In this document: in pieces, positions 1-10,025 of the stretch | Position numbering within the stretch: position 1 is the first letter of the stretch | Layout: the number at the start of each line of letters is the position of its first letter | From: Candidatus Heteroruminococcus faecigallinarum | GTDB taxonomy: Bacteria; Bacillota; Clostridia; Oscillospirales; Ruminococcaceae | Assembly (NCBI GenBank): GCA_904387055.1 | Contig: CAJFKV010000002.1 | Coordinates: 1 to 64,000 of the forward strand | DNA length: 64,000 nucleotides | Reading direction: 5' to 3' | Program-made: the position numbers and the translations under genes | Notes under the pieces: generated by a model | What the model saw: the letters and a program-made list of their open reading frames with translations, nothing else | Told to the model about the DNA's origin: nothing | The model's database searches: none

Positions 1-27
1 GGGATGCCCCCTTGGCGAGCTTTCTCC

Positions 28-267
28 CCTATCTTTCGCGGTCGAAAGATAGGGTCGGGGGGTCCGGGGGGCGAAGCGCCCCCGTCGGGAGGCGGGCCGC
101 AGGCCCGCTCGGGAGAAGGGCGGCGAAGCCGCCCATAGGTTTGTCTCGCAGAGACTACCGGTTCCCACCCGCCCGCGTAAGCTTCTGCAAAGGGGTTAGA
201 AGGGGCGAAGCGCCCCCGCCGGGAGGGCCGGGCGCAGCCCGGCCACGGCAGCGGCGGCGCAGCCGCC
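28..267. repeat. Array of short perfect GC-rich hairpins with mostly GAA/GCA-type triloops, downstream of cysS
   Basis: Arms read directly: 28-53 (11 bp, loop CGGT), 67-83, 92-108, 118-134, 143-155, 202-216, 226-244, 253-267; loops AAG/GCA/GAA. Confidence 0.75.
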
Positions 268-274
268 TGCCTCT

Positions 275-1666
275 TTAGGCCCGGTGCCACTTGACACCCT
301 GGGGGGTGTCCTCCAGAACGATCCCCTGGGCGGCCAGCTGATCCCGGATGGCGTCGGCCGTGGCAAAATCCCGCGCCTTGCGGGCGGCCTGGCGCTTCTC
401 GATCAGCTCCTCCACCTCGCTGTCCAGGCTCTTGGACTGGCGGTTGTATACCAAGCCCAGCACCCCGGTCAGCTCGTCAAACAGATCCATTGCCGCCTGC
501 ACCTCCTTGGCGGGGCGGGGAACTGACAGATGGATGTTGCTCTCCCGCACCAGTTCAAAGACGGCGGAGAGGGCGTCGGCCGTGTTCAGGTCGTCGTCCA
601 TGGCGTCGATAAACTGCTGACGGCGGGCCGCCAGGCTCTCCAGAAACGCGGGGGTCCCGGCCACCGAGTCGTCGGCGTTCTTCAGGGCGAAATCCATGTT
701 GTCCCGGCAGGTATACAGGCGGTCCAGGGCGGCCTGGCACTGCTCGATTACCTCCAGGGAATAGTTGATGGGGCTGCGGTAATGGGCCTGCAGCATCAGA
801 TAGCGGATGGGCTCGTAGCCGAACTTCTCCCCCACCTCACGGACGGTGAAGAAGTTGCCCAGGGATTTGGACATCTTCCGGTTATCCACATTGATATACC
901 CGTTGTGCATCCAGTATCGGGCATAGTCGCCGGGGGCGCAGCACTCGGCCTGGGCAATCTCGTTTTCGTGGTGGGGGAAGATCAGGTCCTGCCCGCCGCA
1001 GTGGATGTCGATGTTATCCCCCAGGTGCTTCTTGATCATCGCGGTGCACTCGATGTGCCAGCCGGGACGGCCGGGGCCCCAGGGGGAATCCCAGCTGGGC
1101 TCCCCGGGCTTGGCAGCCTTCCAGAGGACAAAGTCCAGGGGGTCCTCCTTGCGGCTGTCCACCTCGATGCGGGCGCCCGACTCCAGCTCCTCCAGGGGCT
1201 GGTGGGACAGCTTGCCGTAATCCTTAAACTTCCGGGAACGGAAGTACACATCGCCCCCCGCCTCGTAGCCGTAGCCGGCGTCGATGATCTCCTGCACCAG
1301 CTTGATGATCTGGTCCATCGTCTCGGTGGCCCGGGGGTGGATGGTGGCCGGGCGGACCCCCATCCCCTTCACATCGGTCCAGTACTCCTGAATGTACCGC
1401 TCCGCCACATCCTTTGCGGGGATGCCCTCTTCAATGGACTTCTTGATGATCTTGTCGTCCACGTCGGTAAAGTTCTGGACAAAGGTCACCTGGTAACCCC
1501 GGTACTCCAGATACCGGCGCAGCACGTCAAAGACGCAGATGGGCCGGGCGTTGCCGATGTGGATCAGGTTGTAGACGGTGGGGCCGCAGGCATACATCTT
1601 CACCTTGCCGGGCTCCAGGGTAACAAAGTCTTCCTTTTGACGGGTAAGGGTGTTGAATACTTTCAT
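275..1666 (-). CDS. cysS: Cysteinyl-tRNA synthetase
   Basis: ORF 463 aa; CGPTVYNLIHIGNARP, GRPGWHIECTAM and KMSKSLGNF motifs. Confidence 0.97.
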   Translation of the reverse strand: MKVFNTLTRQKEDFVTLEPGKVKMYACGPTVYNLIHIGNARPICVFDVLRRYLEYRGYQVTFVQNFTDVDDKIIKKSIEEGIPAKDVAERYIQEYWTDVKGMGVRPATIHPRATETMDQIIKLVQEIIDAGYGYEAGGDVYFRSRKFKDYGKLSHQPLEELESGARIEVDSRKEDPLDFVLWKAAKPGEPSWDSPWGPGRPGWHIECTAMIKKHLGDNIDIHCGGQDLIFPHHENEIAQAECCAPGDYARYWMHNGYINVDNRKMSKSLGNFFTVREVGEKFGYEPIRYLMLQAHYRSPINYSLEVIEQCQAALDRLYTCRDNMDFALKNADDSVAGTPAFLESLAARRQQFIDAMDDDLNTADALSAVFELVRESNIHLSVPRPAKEVQAAMDLFDELTGVLGLVYNRQSKSLDSEVEELIEKRQAARKARDFATADAIRDQLAAQGIVLEDTPQGVKWHRA

Positions 1667-1763
1667 ATCGTTCTCCTTTTCTTCGGCGGATCAGGCAAGG
1701 CCCAGCCGCCGCCGAACGGCTTTGGGCGTCCCCTCCCTCCGGGGGGTCATTGGAAACGGTAGA

Positions 1764-2429
1764 TCAGGCGGAGGTGCGCCGCCGGGTCTCCGCCAGCTCC
1801 TCCTCCAGCAGCCGCAGCTGCTTCTCCAGGCGCTGGATCTGGACCCCCATCCGGCACATCTCCTGGGCCACGGGATCGGGCATGTGGCGGTGGTCCAGGT
1901 TATCGATCTTCTTGCCGTCCCGCCGGACCACCCGGGCCGGGATGCCCACGGCGGTGCAGCCGGCGGGAATCGGCCCCAGGACCACCGCGTTGGCGGCCAC
2001 CTTGGCCCCGGCCCCCACGGTGAAGGGCCCCAGCAGCTTGGCCCCGGCCCCCACCAGCACCCCGTCCTCCAGGGTGGGATGGCGCTTGCCGGTGTCCTTG
2101 CCGGTGCCGCCCAGGGTCACGCCCTGGTAGAGGGTGCAGTTGTCCCCCACCACGGCCGTCTCGCCGATGACAATCCCCGAGCCATGGTCGATCAGGATTC
2201 CCCGGCCGATGGTGGCGCCGGGATGGATCTCCACCCCGGTGAGCCATTTGCCCAGCTGGGAAAGAAAGCGGGCCGCAAAAAACAGCCGGTGCAGGTAACA
2301 CCAATGGGCCACCCGGTAGATCATCAGGGCGTGAAGCCCCGAGTAGAGCAGCAGAACCTCCAGCGCGCTGCGGGCGGCTGGGTCCCGCTCCCGGATGGCA
2401 TTGATGTCCTTGCGCAGACCTTTGAACAC
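1764..2429 (-). CDS. cysE: Serine O-acetyltransferase (GTG start likely, [21 protein letters not shown])
   Basis: Hexapeptide-repeat acyltransferase; [37 protein letters not shown]; upstream T-box. Confidence 0.95.
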   Translation of the reverse strand: MFKGLRKDINAIRERDPAARSALEVLLLYSGLHALMIYRVAHWCYLHRLFFAARFLSQLGKWLTGVEIHPGATIGRGILIDHGSGIVIGETAVVGDNCTLYQGVTLGGTGKDTGKRHPTLEDGVLVGAGAKLLGPFTVGAGAKVAANAVVLGPIPAGCTAVGIPARVVRRDGKKIDNLDHRHMPDPVAQEMCRMGVQIQRLEKQLRLLEEELAETRRRTSA

Positions 2430-2540
2430 AGCAATTCCTCCTTGTTCAGTCGATGGGTAGAATGATGGTAGGATCAGACGGTTGCTGCCAGCGGCCCGGC
2501 GGCCCAAAGGGGCCGGGCGGTTGTGGGAAGATGGTGCAAT

Positions 2541-2790
2541 AAAAAACCGCCTCGCGCCGCATACTGCGACGGAGGCGGGGATTGCCGCGGTTCCACTCCG
2601 GTTTGTTGCTCGGACCCTTAACGCGGGAAACGCCGGGAAGATACTGGGCCCCGCAAACGCGGGACGGGTTCCCCTTCCGGTGCTGGCGGGTGCATTTCCT
2701 CTTTGCGCGGGCCAGGGTCGCTTTCAGCCGGTGACGTCCCCTCTCTGCTGCCCGGTGAGCATTCGTACTTCTCCCGATAAACGCATCGTC
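2541..2790 (-). promoter_or_regulatory. T-box leader (probable tRNA-Cys) upstream of cysE-cysS
   Basis: Minus strand reads GGAGTGGAACCGCGG (T-box core) then a CCCCGCCTCCGTCGC..GCGAGGCGGTTTTTT terminator stem; candidate specifier UGC at 2692-2694. Confidence 0.85.
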
Positions 2791-2938
2791 TATGGACTAT
2801 TTTATGTTACTGTACCACATTCTTGTGCCGAATACAACCCCCAAATTTTCCGTCCCCTTTGGTGAAAAGGGACTATTTCCCCCTTTCCAGTCTTCCCAAA
2901 ACCGCCTCCCGGCATTCCGTTGGGGGGATCTTTCCCGG

Positions 2939-3694
2939 CTACAGAGGCGCCGCAAGCCACCGGGCCAGCAGCCACCCCAGCAGCACGCAGCCGGGAAGGG
3001 TGAGCACCCAGGCCAGGACCATCTCCCCGGCGATCCGCCAGTTGACCCGCTCTCCTCCGCCGGAGGCTGCCGCCCCCAGAATGGCGGCGGTCTTGGCGTG
3101 GGTGGTGCTCACCGGCGCCCCCAGCCCGGTGGAGACGCCCAGGCAGAGGATCCCCGCCAGGTCGGCGGCAAAGCCCTGCTTTCCATCCAGCTGCACCATC
3201 TGCTGGCCCACCGTCCGCACAATTCTTCCTCCTCCCATGGCCGTCCCCAGGGCCATCAGCAGGGCGCAGAGCACCACCGGCAGCGGGCTGTCCGGCGGCC
3301 TCCCGCCCCCGTGGGAGCCCGCCAGCAGCAGGACCCCCAGGAACTTCTGCCCGTCTTGGGCCCCATGGAGAAAGGCCATGGCCGCCGCCCCGGCAATCTG
3401 GCTGCGGCGGAAAAAGGCCTTCTCCCCCCGCCTGCCTTTGGGAAAGCAGCGGTCCAGAAACCGGGCCGCTCCCCAGCCCCCCAGTCCGCCCGCCGCCAGG
3501 GAACCGGCCGTCCCGGCCAGAACCACCAGCCATGGCCCCGGCCGCAGGGCCGAGAACCCTCCCAGCGCCACCGCCTTCTTCATGGGCAGGGCGCCGGTGG
3601 CCACACAGGCGGCAATGGCGTTGGGGGCGTCGGTCCAGCCGTTCACCAGGATCACAGCGAACACCAGGGCCGCCACCGCTCCTTCCCAAAGCAT
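2939..3694 (-). CDS. PiT-family inorganic phosphate transporter, unusually short
   Basis: VNGWTDAPNAIAACVATGAL, HGAQDGQKF and PVSTTHAKT motifs. Confidence 0.8.
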   Translation of the reverse strand: MLWEGAVAALVFAVILVNGWTDAPNAIAACVATGALPMKKAVALGGFSALRPGPWLVVLAGTAGSLAAGGLGGWGAARFLDRCFPKGRRGEKAFFRRSQIAGAAAMAFLHGAQDGQKFLGVLLLAGSHGGGRPPDSPLPVVLCALLMALGTAMGGGRIVRTVGQQMVQLDGKQGFAADLAGILCLGVSTGLGAPVSTTHAKTAAILGAAASGGGERVNWRIAGEMVLAWVLTLPGCVLLGWLLARWLAAPL

Positions 3695-3816
3695 CGTCCC
3701 CCCTCCCTTCCCTCCATCTCTATGTGGACAAAGCCCTGCATATCCGAAAAAACAGCGGGAAGGCGCGGGGAGAGCCCTGCTCTCTCCGCGCCTTCCTGCT
3801 GCCAAAGGGGGAAAAT

Positions 3817-4245
3817 CTATACGATGCCCCGTTCCTTGCCGGTACCGGCAGCGGACCCCCGGTCCGCCAGTTCTCGCAGCCGGGCCTCCGCCGGCGCCAG
3901 CTCCTGCTCATACCGCTCGATCTTGGCATTGAGCCGGTCCAGCGACCGCTGCATCCCCTCCATCCGCTCCATCAGCTGGCGGCGCTGCTCGATCAGCAGC
4001 TCCTTGCGGGCGCCGATCGTCTCGTCTCCCTGGCGGCAGAGGGCCACATAGGCAATGAGGGCTTCAATCTGGATGCCGGAACCCCGCATGCACTTCATCA
4101 TCTCAATCCAGGCGCAGGACACCTCGTCGTAATCCCGCACCCCGCCCTCGGTGCGGGGCACCGGGGGGATCAGACCGATCCGCTCGTAATACCGCAGCGT
4201 ATCGGCGCTCAGGCCGTATCGCTCGCTCACCTGTGAAATGGTCAT
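3817..4245 (-). CDS. MerR family transcriptional regulator
   Basis: MTISQVSERYGLSADTLRYYERIGLIPPVPRTEGGVRDY N-terminal MerR HTH. Confidence 0.93.
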   Translation of the reverse strand: MTISQVSERYGLSADTLRYYERIGLIPPVPRTEGGVRDYDEVSCAWIEMMKCMRGSGIQIEALIAYVALCRQGDETIGARKELLIEQRRQLMERMEGMQRSLDRLNAKIERYEQELAPAEARLRELADRGSAAGTGKERGIV

Positions 4246-4265
4246 ACTATCACTCCTCACCAGGC

Positions 4266-4296
4266 AGTATACTCCCTGTAGTTCCCTCCAGGTCAA
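4266..4296 (-). promoter_or_regulatory. MerR-type promoter: TTGACC - 19 bp - TATACT with dyad CCTGTAGTTCCCTCCAGG
   Basis: -35 at 4291-4296, -10 at 4266-4271 (minus strand), operator 4275-4292. Confidence 0.8.
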
Positions 4297-4316
4297 CCCC
4301 TTTTCGCCAGGAAATG

Positions 4317-4865
4317 TCAGCCTTTTGGAGGAGTGTGCCCGCCCGCCAGATAGTCCAGCAGGGGAGCCAGGCTCGCCCGGTCGGTCCAGTCGCAGACGGT
4401 TCCCCGGGCGCTCAACAGGGCGGCCTCCCACGGCTCCAGGGTCGCCGGGTCCTTCCCCGCCACCGCCCGCTGGAGCCCCCGGCAGAGGGTCCTGTCCAGA
4501 AGGGTCATCCGGGACTCGTCCCAGGCTCCCCGGCCGTAAAAGAGGGGAACCTGGGCCAGCGGCCCGGTCAGGTTCTTCCGGCGCAGCTCCTCCACCGATT
4601 TCTCATCCCAGGGGGAGGCCCCCACGGCAAAGACCGCCACCTGTTTTCCCGCCAGCTGGGACGCCCGCTTCTTCAAGAAGGATACCCCGCCCACCGAGGA
4701 GGCATACACCCCGCCGCAGAGGACCACCGCCCCGTAGGGGGACAGGTCGGGCTTCTCCCCTTTGTCCAGATCGGCCAAGAAAAAACCTGTTTCCTGGGCC
4801 ACCCAGTCGGCGTACCGCCGGGCCGCTCCATATTTGGAGCGGCAGAGAACAATCCCTGTGTTCAA
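4317..4865 (-). CDS. Flavodoxin-domain protein
   Basis: MNTGIVLCRSKYGAARRYADWVAQETG; VVLCGGVYAS. Confidence 0.8.
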   Translation of the reverse strand: MNTGIVLCRSKYGAARRYADWVAQETGFFLADLDKGEKPDLSPYGAVVLCGGVYASSVGGVSFLKKRASQLAGKQVAVFAVGASPWDEKSVEELRRKNLTGPLAQVPLFYGRGAWDESRMTLLDRTLCRGLQRAVAGKDPATLEPWEAALLSARGTVCDWTDRASLAPLLDYLAGGHTPPKG

Positions 4866-4893
4866 TGCCGTTTCCTCCTCTCAGGTCCGCCGG

Positions 4894-5436
4894 CTACCGG
4901 TCGGCCAGCAGGGACCGGTTTCCCCACACGTATTCAAACCCGGACACCAGGCTCAGCAGGGTGGCCAGCGCCGCCCCCGCCAGGTACAGGCCGTTCCACC
5001 AGGGGAGCACCCCGGCATAGGCCGCCAGGGAATAGACGATCCACACCATCTGCACCACCGTCTTGGCCTTTCCCAGCTGGCCGGCGGCAATCACCTTCCC
5101 CCCGCTGGCAGCAATCAGCCGCAGGGAGGTCACCAGGAACTCCCGCGCCAGCAGGATGATGACCACCACCCCCGACAGGTCCATCCGCTCCATCATCATC
5201 ACCAGGGCGGACATCACCAGCAGCTTATCGGCCAGCGGGTCCATCAGCTTGCCAAAGTCGGTCACCAGCCCGCGGCTGCGGGCGATCTTCCCGTCCAGAA
5301 GGTCGGTCAGCGAGGCGGCCACAAAGAGGATCAAGGCAGCCAGCCGGGCACCCGGCAGGCTTTCCAGCACCATGGCCGCCACAAAAAAGGGGACCATCAC
5401 CATCCGCAGCATCGTCAGTTTATTGGGCAAATTCAT
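4894..5436 (-). CDS. pgsA: CDP-diacylglycerol-glycerol-3-phosphate 3-phosphatidyltransferase
   Basis: MNLPNKLTMLRM...SLTDLLDGKIARSRGLVTDFGKLMDPLADKLL CDP-alcohol phosphotransferase motif. Confidence 0.95.
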   Translation of the reverse strand: MNLPNKLTMLRMVMVPFFVAAMVLESLPGARLAALILFVAASLTDLLDGKIARSRGLVTDFGKLMDPLADKLLVMSALVMMMERMDLSGVVVIILLAREFLVTSLRLIAASGGKVIAAGQLGKAKTVVQMVWIVYSLAAYAGVLPWWNGLYLAGAALATLLSLVSGFEYVWGNRSLLADR

Positions 5437-5456
5437 CGCAAGGTTCCTCCCATCCT

Positions 5457-6782
5457 TCAGCAGGCCCGGCCGGTCAGGTCGTAGCCCTCGGTTCCGGTGA
5501 TCTCCACCTGGACAAATTCCCCTTCCCGGCAGGGGCGGCCGCTTGTAAACAGGACCCGGGTGTCGATGTCCGGCGCGTCCATGGGGCTGCGGCCGCAGTA
5601 AAGGCCGGTCTCCTCGTCCATCCCCTCCACCAGTACCGGGAGGGTCTTGCCCACCTGGCTGGCGCTCACCTGGAAAGCGATGGGCATCTGCTCGTTCATC
5701 ACGATCTCGGCCCGGCGGCGCTTTTCCTCCTCGTCCAGCTGGCCGGGCAGCAGCGCCGCGGGGGTACCCTCCTCCTGGGAATAGGCGAAGCAGCCCAGCC
5801 GCTCGAACCGGGCCTCCTTCACAAATCGGCACAGCTCCTCAAAGTCCTCCTCCGTTTCCCCGGGGAAGCCGGCGATGAGGGTGGTGCGCAGGGTGACGCC
5901 GGGGATCTTTTCCCGCACATGGGCCATCAGCCTCAGAAGGCTCTCCCGGTCCCCGGTGCGGTTCATCGCCTTGAGGACCGGGCCGCTGCAGTGCTGCAGG
6001 GGGATGTCGATGTACTTGACGATCTTCTCCTCCCGGGCCATCACCTCCAGCAGCTGGTCGGTGAGGTGATCCGGGTAGCAGTAGAGCACCCGCAGCCACC
6101 GCAGCCCCTCCAGCCTGCACAGCCGGGTGAGGAGCTCCGCCAGGGAATAGGTTCCATACAGGTCCTCCCCGTACCGGCTGGTGTCCTGGGCAATCAGGTT
6201 GATCTCCTGGACCCCTCCGGCGATGAGGCGGCGGGCCTCCTCCACGATGGTTTCCATGGGGCGGCTGCGGAACCGGCCCCGGATCAGGGGGATGGCGCAG
6301 TAGGTGCAGCAGTTGTCACACCCCTCGGCAATCTTCAGATAGGCAAAGTACCCGGGGGTGGTGAGCACCCGCTCCCCCTCCAGAGGCAGGTCGCCCTTGG
6401 GGCCGGAATCCACCACCCGCTCCCCTTCCAGGGCCCGGCGGACCGCCGCCACAATCTCGCTGTTCTTGCCGATGCCCAGGATCACGTCCACCTCGGGGAT
6501 CTGGACGGCCATCTCCTCCCGGTATCGCTCGGCCAGGCAGCCGGTCACCACCACCGCCTTCAGCAGACCCTGCTCCTTCATCTGGCAGAACTCCAGGATC
6601 GTCTCGATGGATTCCCGCTTGGCATCCTCAATAAAGCCGCAGGTATTCACAATCACCACCTGGCACTGGGACGGATCGGCACACAGCTCGTATCCCCCCT
6701 GGCACAGGAGGGACAGCATTATCTCGGCATCCACCTGGTTTTTGGAGCATCCCAGGGACACCATTCCAATCTTGATCGCCAT
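5457..6782 (-). CDS. rimO: Ribosomal protein S12 methylthiotransferase
   Basis: MVSLGCSKNQVDAEIML; radical SAM EGCDNCCTYCAIPLIRGRFRSR. Confidence 0.96.
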   Translation of the reverse strand: MAIKIGMVSLGCSKNQVDAEIMLSLLCQGGYELCADPSQCQVVIVNTCGFIEDAKRESIETILEFCQMKEQGLLKAVVVTGCLAERYREEMAVQIPEVDVILGIGKNSEIVAAVRRALEGERVVDSGPKGDLPLEGERVLTTPGYFAYLKIAEGCDNCCTYCAIPLIRGRFRSRPMETIVEEARRLIAGGVQEINLIAQDTSRYGEDLYGTYSLAELLTRLCRLEGLRWLRVLYCYPDHLTDQLLEVMAREEKIVKYIDIPLQHCSGPVLKAMNRTGDRESLLRLMAHVREKIPGVTLRTTLIAGFPGETEEDFEELCRFVKEARFERLGCFAYSQEEGTPAALLPGQLDEEEKRRRAEIVMNEQMPIAFQVSASQVGKTLPVLVEGMDEETGLYCGRSPMDAPDIDTRVLFTSGRPCREGEFVQVEITGTEGYDLTGRAC

Positions 6783-6851
6783 TTTCTTCTCTCCTTCTAC
6801 ACGGCAAAAACAGGCCCGGGGCAAAAGGCCCCGGGGCCGCGGTCGTTGTGC

Positions 6852-7480
6852 TTACAGGGAAGGATCCTCCTCCCCCTCCCACTGGGTGTACCGGTTGATG
6901 GCCTGGCGGATCTCCCCATAGGAGTACCCCATTCGCAGCAGGCTGTTGACGGTGCGGCGAAGGCCCTTTTCGTCCCCCAGATACCGGGCGTACTTTCTCT
7001 CCAGCAGCCGGCAAAGGCGTTCTTCCGAGTCCTCCTCCCCCAGGGAATCCACCGCCTGCTGGATCTGCTCCTGGGTAAGGCCCTTCTGGCGGAGGGTCTC
7101 GGCCACCCGGCGGGGGCCGTACCCCTTCAGATGGACCAGGTCGGCCGCCAGGCGGCGGGCATAGTCCTCATCGTCCAGGTATCCCAGCTCCAGCATCCGC
7201 TCCACCGCCGCGGCGGCGGCCCGCTCGTCCACCGACCGGCGCAGCTTGTCATAGAGCTGCCGGCTGGTGTTGGCGGCGTGGGAGAGGATGCGGGCGGCCT
7301 TTTCCACCGCCAGGCGGGTATCGCTCTGGAGGCGGATCTCCTCCAGCTGCCGGGGGGTCACCTCCTGGCCCTCCCGCAGGCCGCTTTGATAGTAGGCGTC
7401 CCCGTGGAGGGCGCACCAGAACTCCCCGTCCACCGTCACCGAGTACCGGCCCCGCTTGGTCTGCTGGATGCGGGTGATGA

Positions 7481-7484
<4 letters not shown>
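6852..7484 (-). CDS. recX: Regulatory protein RecX
   Basis: RecX-like 210 aa, overlaps the recA stop by 4 nt. Confidence 0.92.
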
Positions 7485-8590
<1,106 letters not shown>

Positions 8591-8661
8591 AGCGAGACCT
8601 CCGTCTGTCACCAAACTCCGCCCCCTTGGCACCAAGGAGAGGCGGGCGCGTTACCTTCTTC

Positions 8662-8722
8662 AGTATACCCGAAACCGGCGGCAAAAGCAACCGTTTCCAC
8701 GAAGAAATCGAAACTTTGTTCG
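8662..8722 (-). promoter_or_regulatory. recA promoter (TTGCTT-17-TATACT) with an SOS-box-like CGAACAAAGTTTCG upstream
   Basis: -10 at 8662-8667, -35 at 8685-8690, dyad at 8709-8722; 12/14 match to CGAACRNRYGTTYG. Confidence 0.65.
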
Positions 8723-8792
8723 TCTCGTTTTGGTTTCTTCCCCTTTCCGTTCCCGGCCCATGGAATTTTTCGGCCGGCTACCCTCTTGCCCC

Positions 8793-8855
8793 TTGACAAG
8801 GGTGCAAAAATCCGTAGAATATGAAGTATCCTTCACGTGAAGCTTGCTTCATATT
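8793..8855 (+). promoter_or_regulatory. Promoter TTGACA-16-TAGAAT followed by a 38-bp concentric double dyad (operator candidate)
   Basis: -35 8793-8798, -10 8815-8820; AATATGAAG(8818-8826)/CTTCATATT(8847-8855) enclosing CTTCACGTGAAG (8831-8842), same centre 8836.5. Confidence 0.75.
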
Positions 8856-8874
8856 CCAGAAAGGGGGACTCCAC

Positions 8875-9108
8875 CTGCGCAACCGGGTAAAAGAGCTGCG
8901 CCTTCGGGCGGGGATGACCCAGCAGGAGCTGGCGGCGGCGGTGCGGGTTTCCCCCCGCACCATCATCTCCCTGGAGAAGGAACAGTACAACCCTTCCCTC
9001 CTTCTGGCCTACCGGATTGCCTGCCTCTTTGGCACCACGGTGGAGGAGCTGTACTGCCTGCGGGAGAATCTACAGCAGGAGGAAACACGATATGCGGATC
9101 TACAATAA
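8875..9108 (+). CDS. XRE-family HTH regulator (probable CTG start; ORF-track start at 8821 lies before the inferred TSS)
   Basis: LRNRVKELRLRAGMTQQELAAAVRVSPRTIISLEKEQYNPSLLLAYRIACLFG. Confidence 0.85.
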   Translation: MRNRVKELRLRAGMTQQELAAAVRVSPRTIISLEKEQYNPSLLLAYRIACLFGTTVEELYCLRENLQQEETRYADLQ

Positions 9109-9523
9109 GAAGGGACTCATCTGGGCAGTGGCCTGGATTCTTCTGTCCGGCTGGAACCTGGTCCACTCCCTGGCCGACCCCGCCTCCAGCGGCCTGGTGC
9201 AGGGAAAGGACCTGCTCCTTTCCCTCTTCATGCTGGCGGTGGGGATCACCGGGTTTGTGCGGGCCTTTTCCCGGCAGGCCGCCCTGGAGGACCGGATCGA
9301 GGAGGAGGACGAGCGGAACCAGGCCCTCCGCCTGCGGGCCAAGGGCCGCACCCTGGACCTGCTTAATGCTTTGCTGTGGGTCCTCTTCCTGGCCGGCGGC
9401 GCCGGATTTGTCTTTACCCGGGAAACGGGGTGGCTCTATCTGTTGGTGGTTCCGGGGGTGCTGCTGGGGCTGCTGGCCCTGGTGGAATGCCTGGTGACCC
9501 TTTACTATGAATTTCACGGCTGA
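9092..9523 (+). CDS. Small membrane protein, unknown function
   Basis: MRIYNKKGLIWAVAWILLSGWNLVHSL..; overlaps the HTH gene. Confidence 0.75.
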   Translation: MRIYNKKGLIWAVAWILLSGWNLVHSLADPASSGLVQGKDLLLSLFMLAVGITGFVRAFSRQAALEDRIEEEDERNQALRLRAKGRTLDLLNALLWVLFLAGGAGFVFTRETGWLYLLVVPGVLLGLLALVECLVTLYYEFHG

Positions 9524-9554
9524 CTGACCACGAATCAAAAGGAGGTCGTTTCCC

Positions 9555-9965
9555 ATGCTGCGCAACGCCCGTCATCTCATCCTGGCCGCCCTCTGCGGCA
9601 TTCTCTTCGTCCTCTGCCTGGCCTGGATCGGCCTGGAAGGGTTCTCCTGGCAACTGGCCTTTTCCGCCGTCCTGCTCCTCCTGATGGAGGGGATCAGCCT
9701 GCGGCGGTACCGAACCGACGCCGCCCAGGAGCAGCTGGCCGCCGCCGGGGACGAGCGGGACCATCTGGTGGCGATGAAAAGCTGCCAAACCGCCCTCCTC
9801 CTGGCCAACGACCTGCTGTTTTCCGCCGGGGTCCTCTGCCTCTTTCTCCACATCTTCTTTGGGGGAGAGGCCTTCTTCCTGGTGGGGGTCACCCTCTGGA
9901 GCGTGATGATCCTCCTCTTCGTCCTGGTGCTGGCGGCCAACCAGTACCACGAGAAGCGGGAATAG
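9555..9965 (+). CDS. Membrane protein, unknown function
   Basis: 136 aa, four hydrophobic segments; AAGGAGG RBS upstream. Confidence 0.75.
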   Translation: MLRNARHLILAALCGILFVLCLAWIGLEGFSWQLAFSAVLLLLMEGISLRRYRTDAAQEQLAAAGDERDHLVAMKSCQTALLLANDLLFSAGVLCLFLHIFFGGEAFFLVGVTLWSVMILLFVLVLAANQYHEKRE

Positions 9966-10025
9966 GGATTGGGCCATTTCGTGGTATCCGAAGAATTCTG
10001 GACCGGTAAGCGCAGGTGTAAGACG

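Noticed and set aside
530-1762. 410-aa plus-strand ORF antisense to cysS
   Set aside because: Low-complexity His/Val/Gly/Leu composition, no recognisable domain, fully antisense to a clear cysS; a GC-rich third-position artefact.
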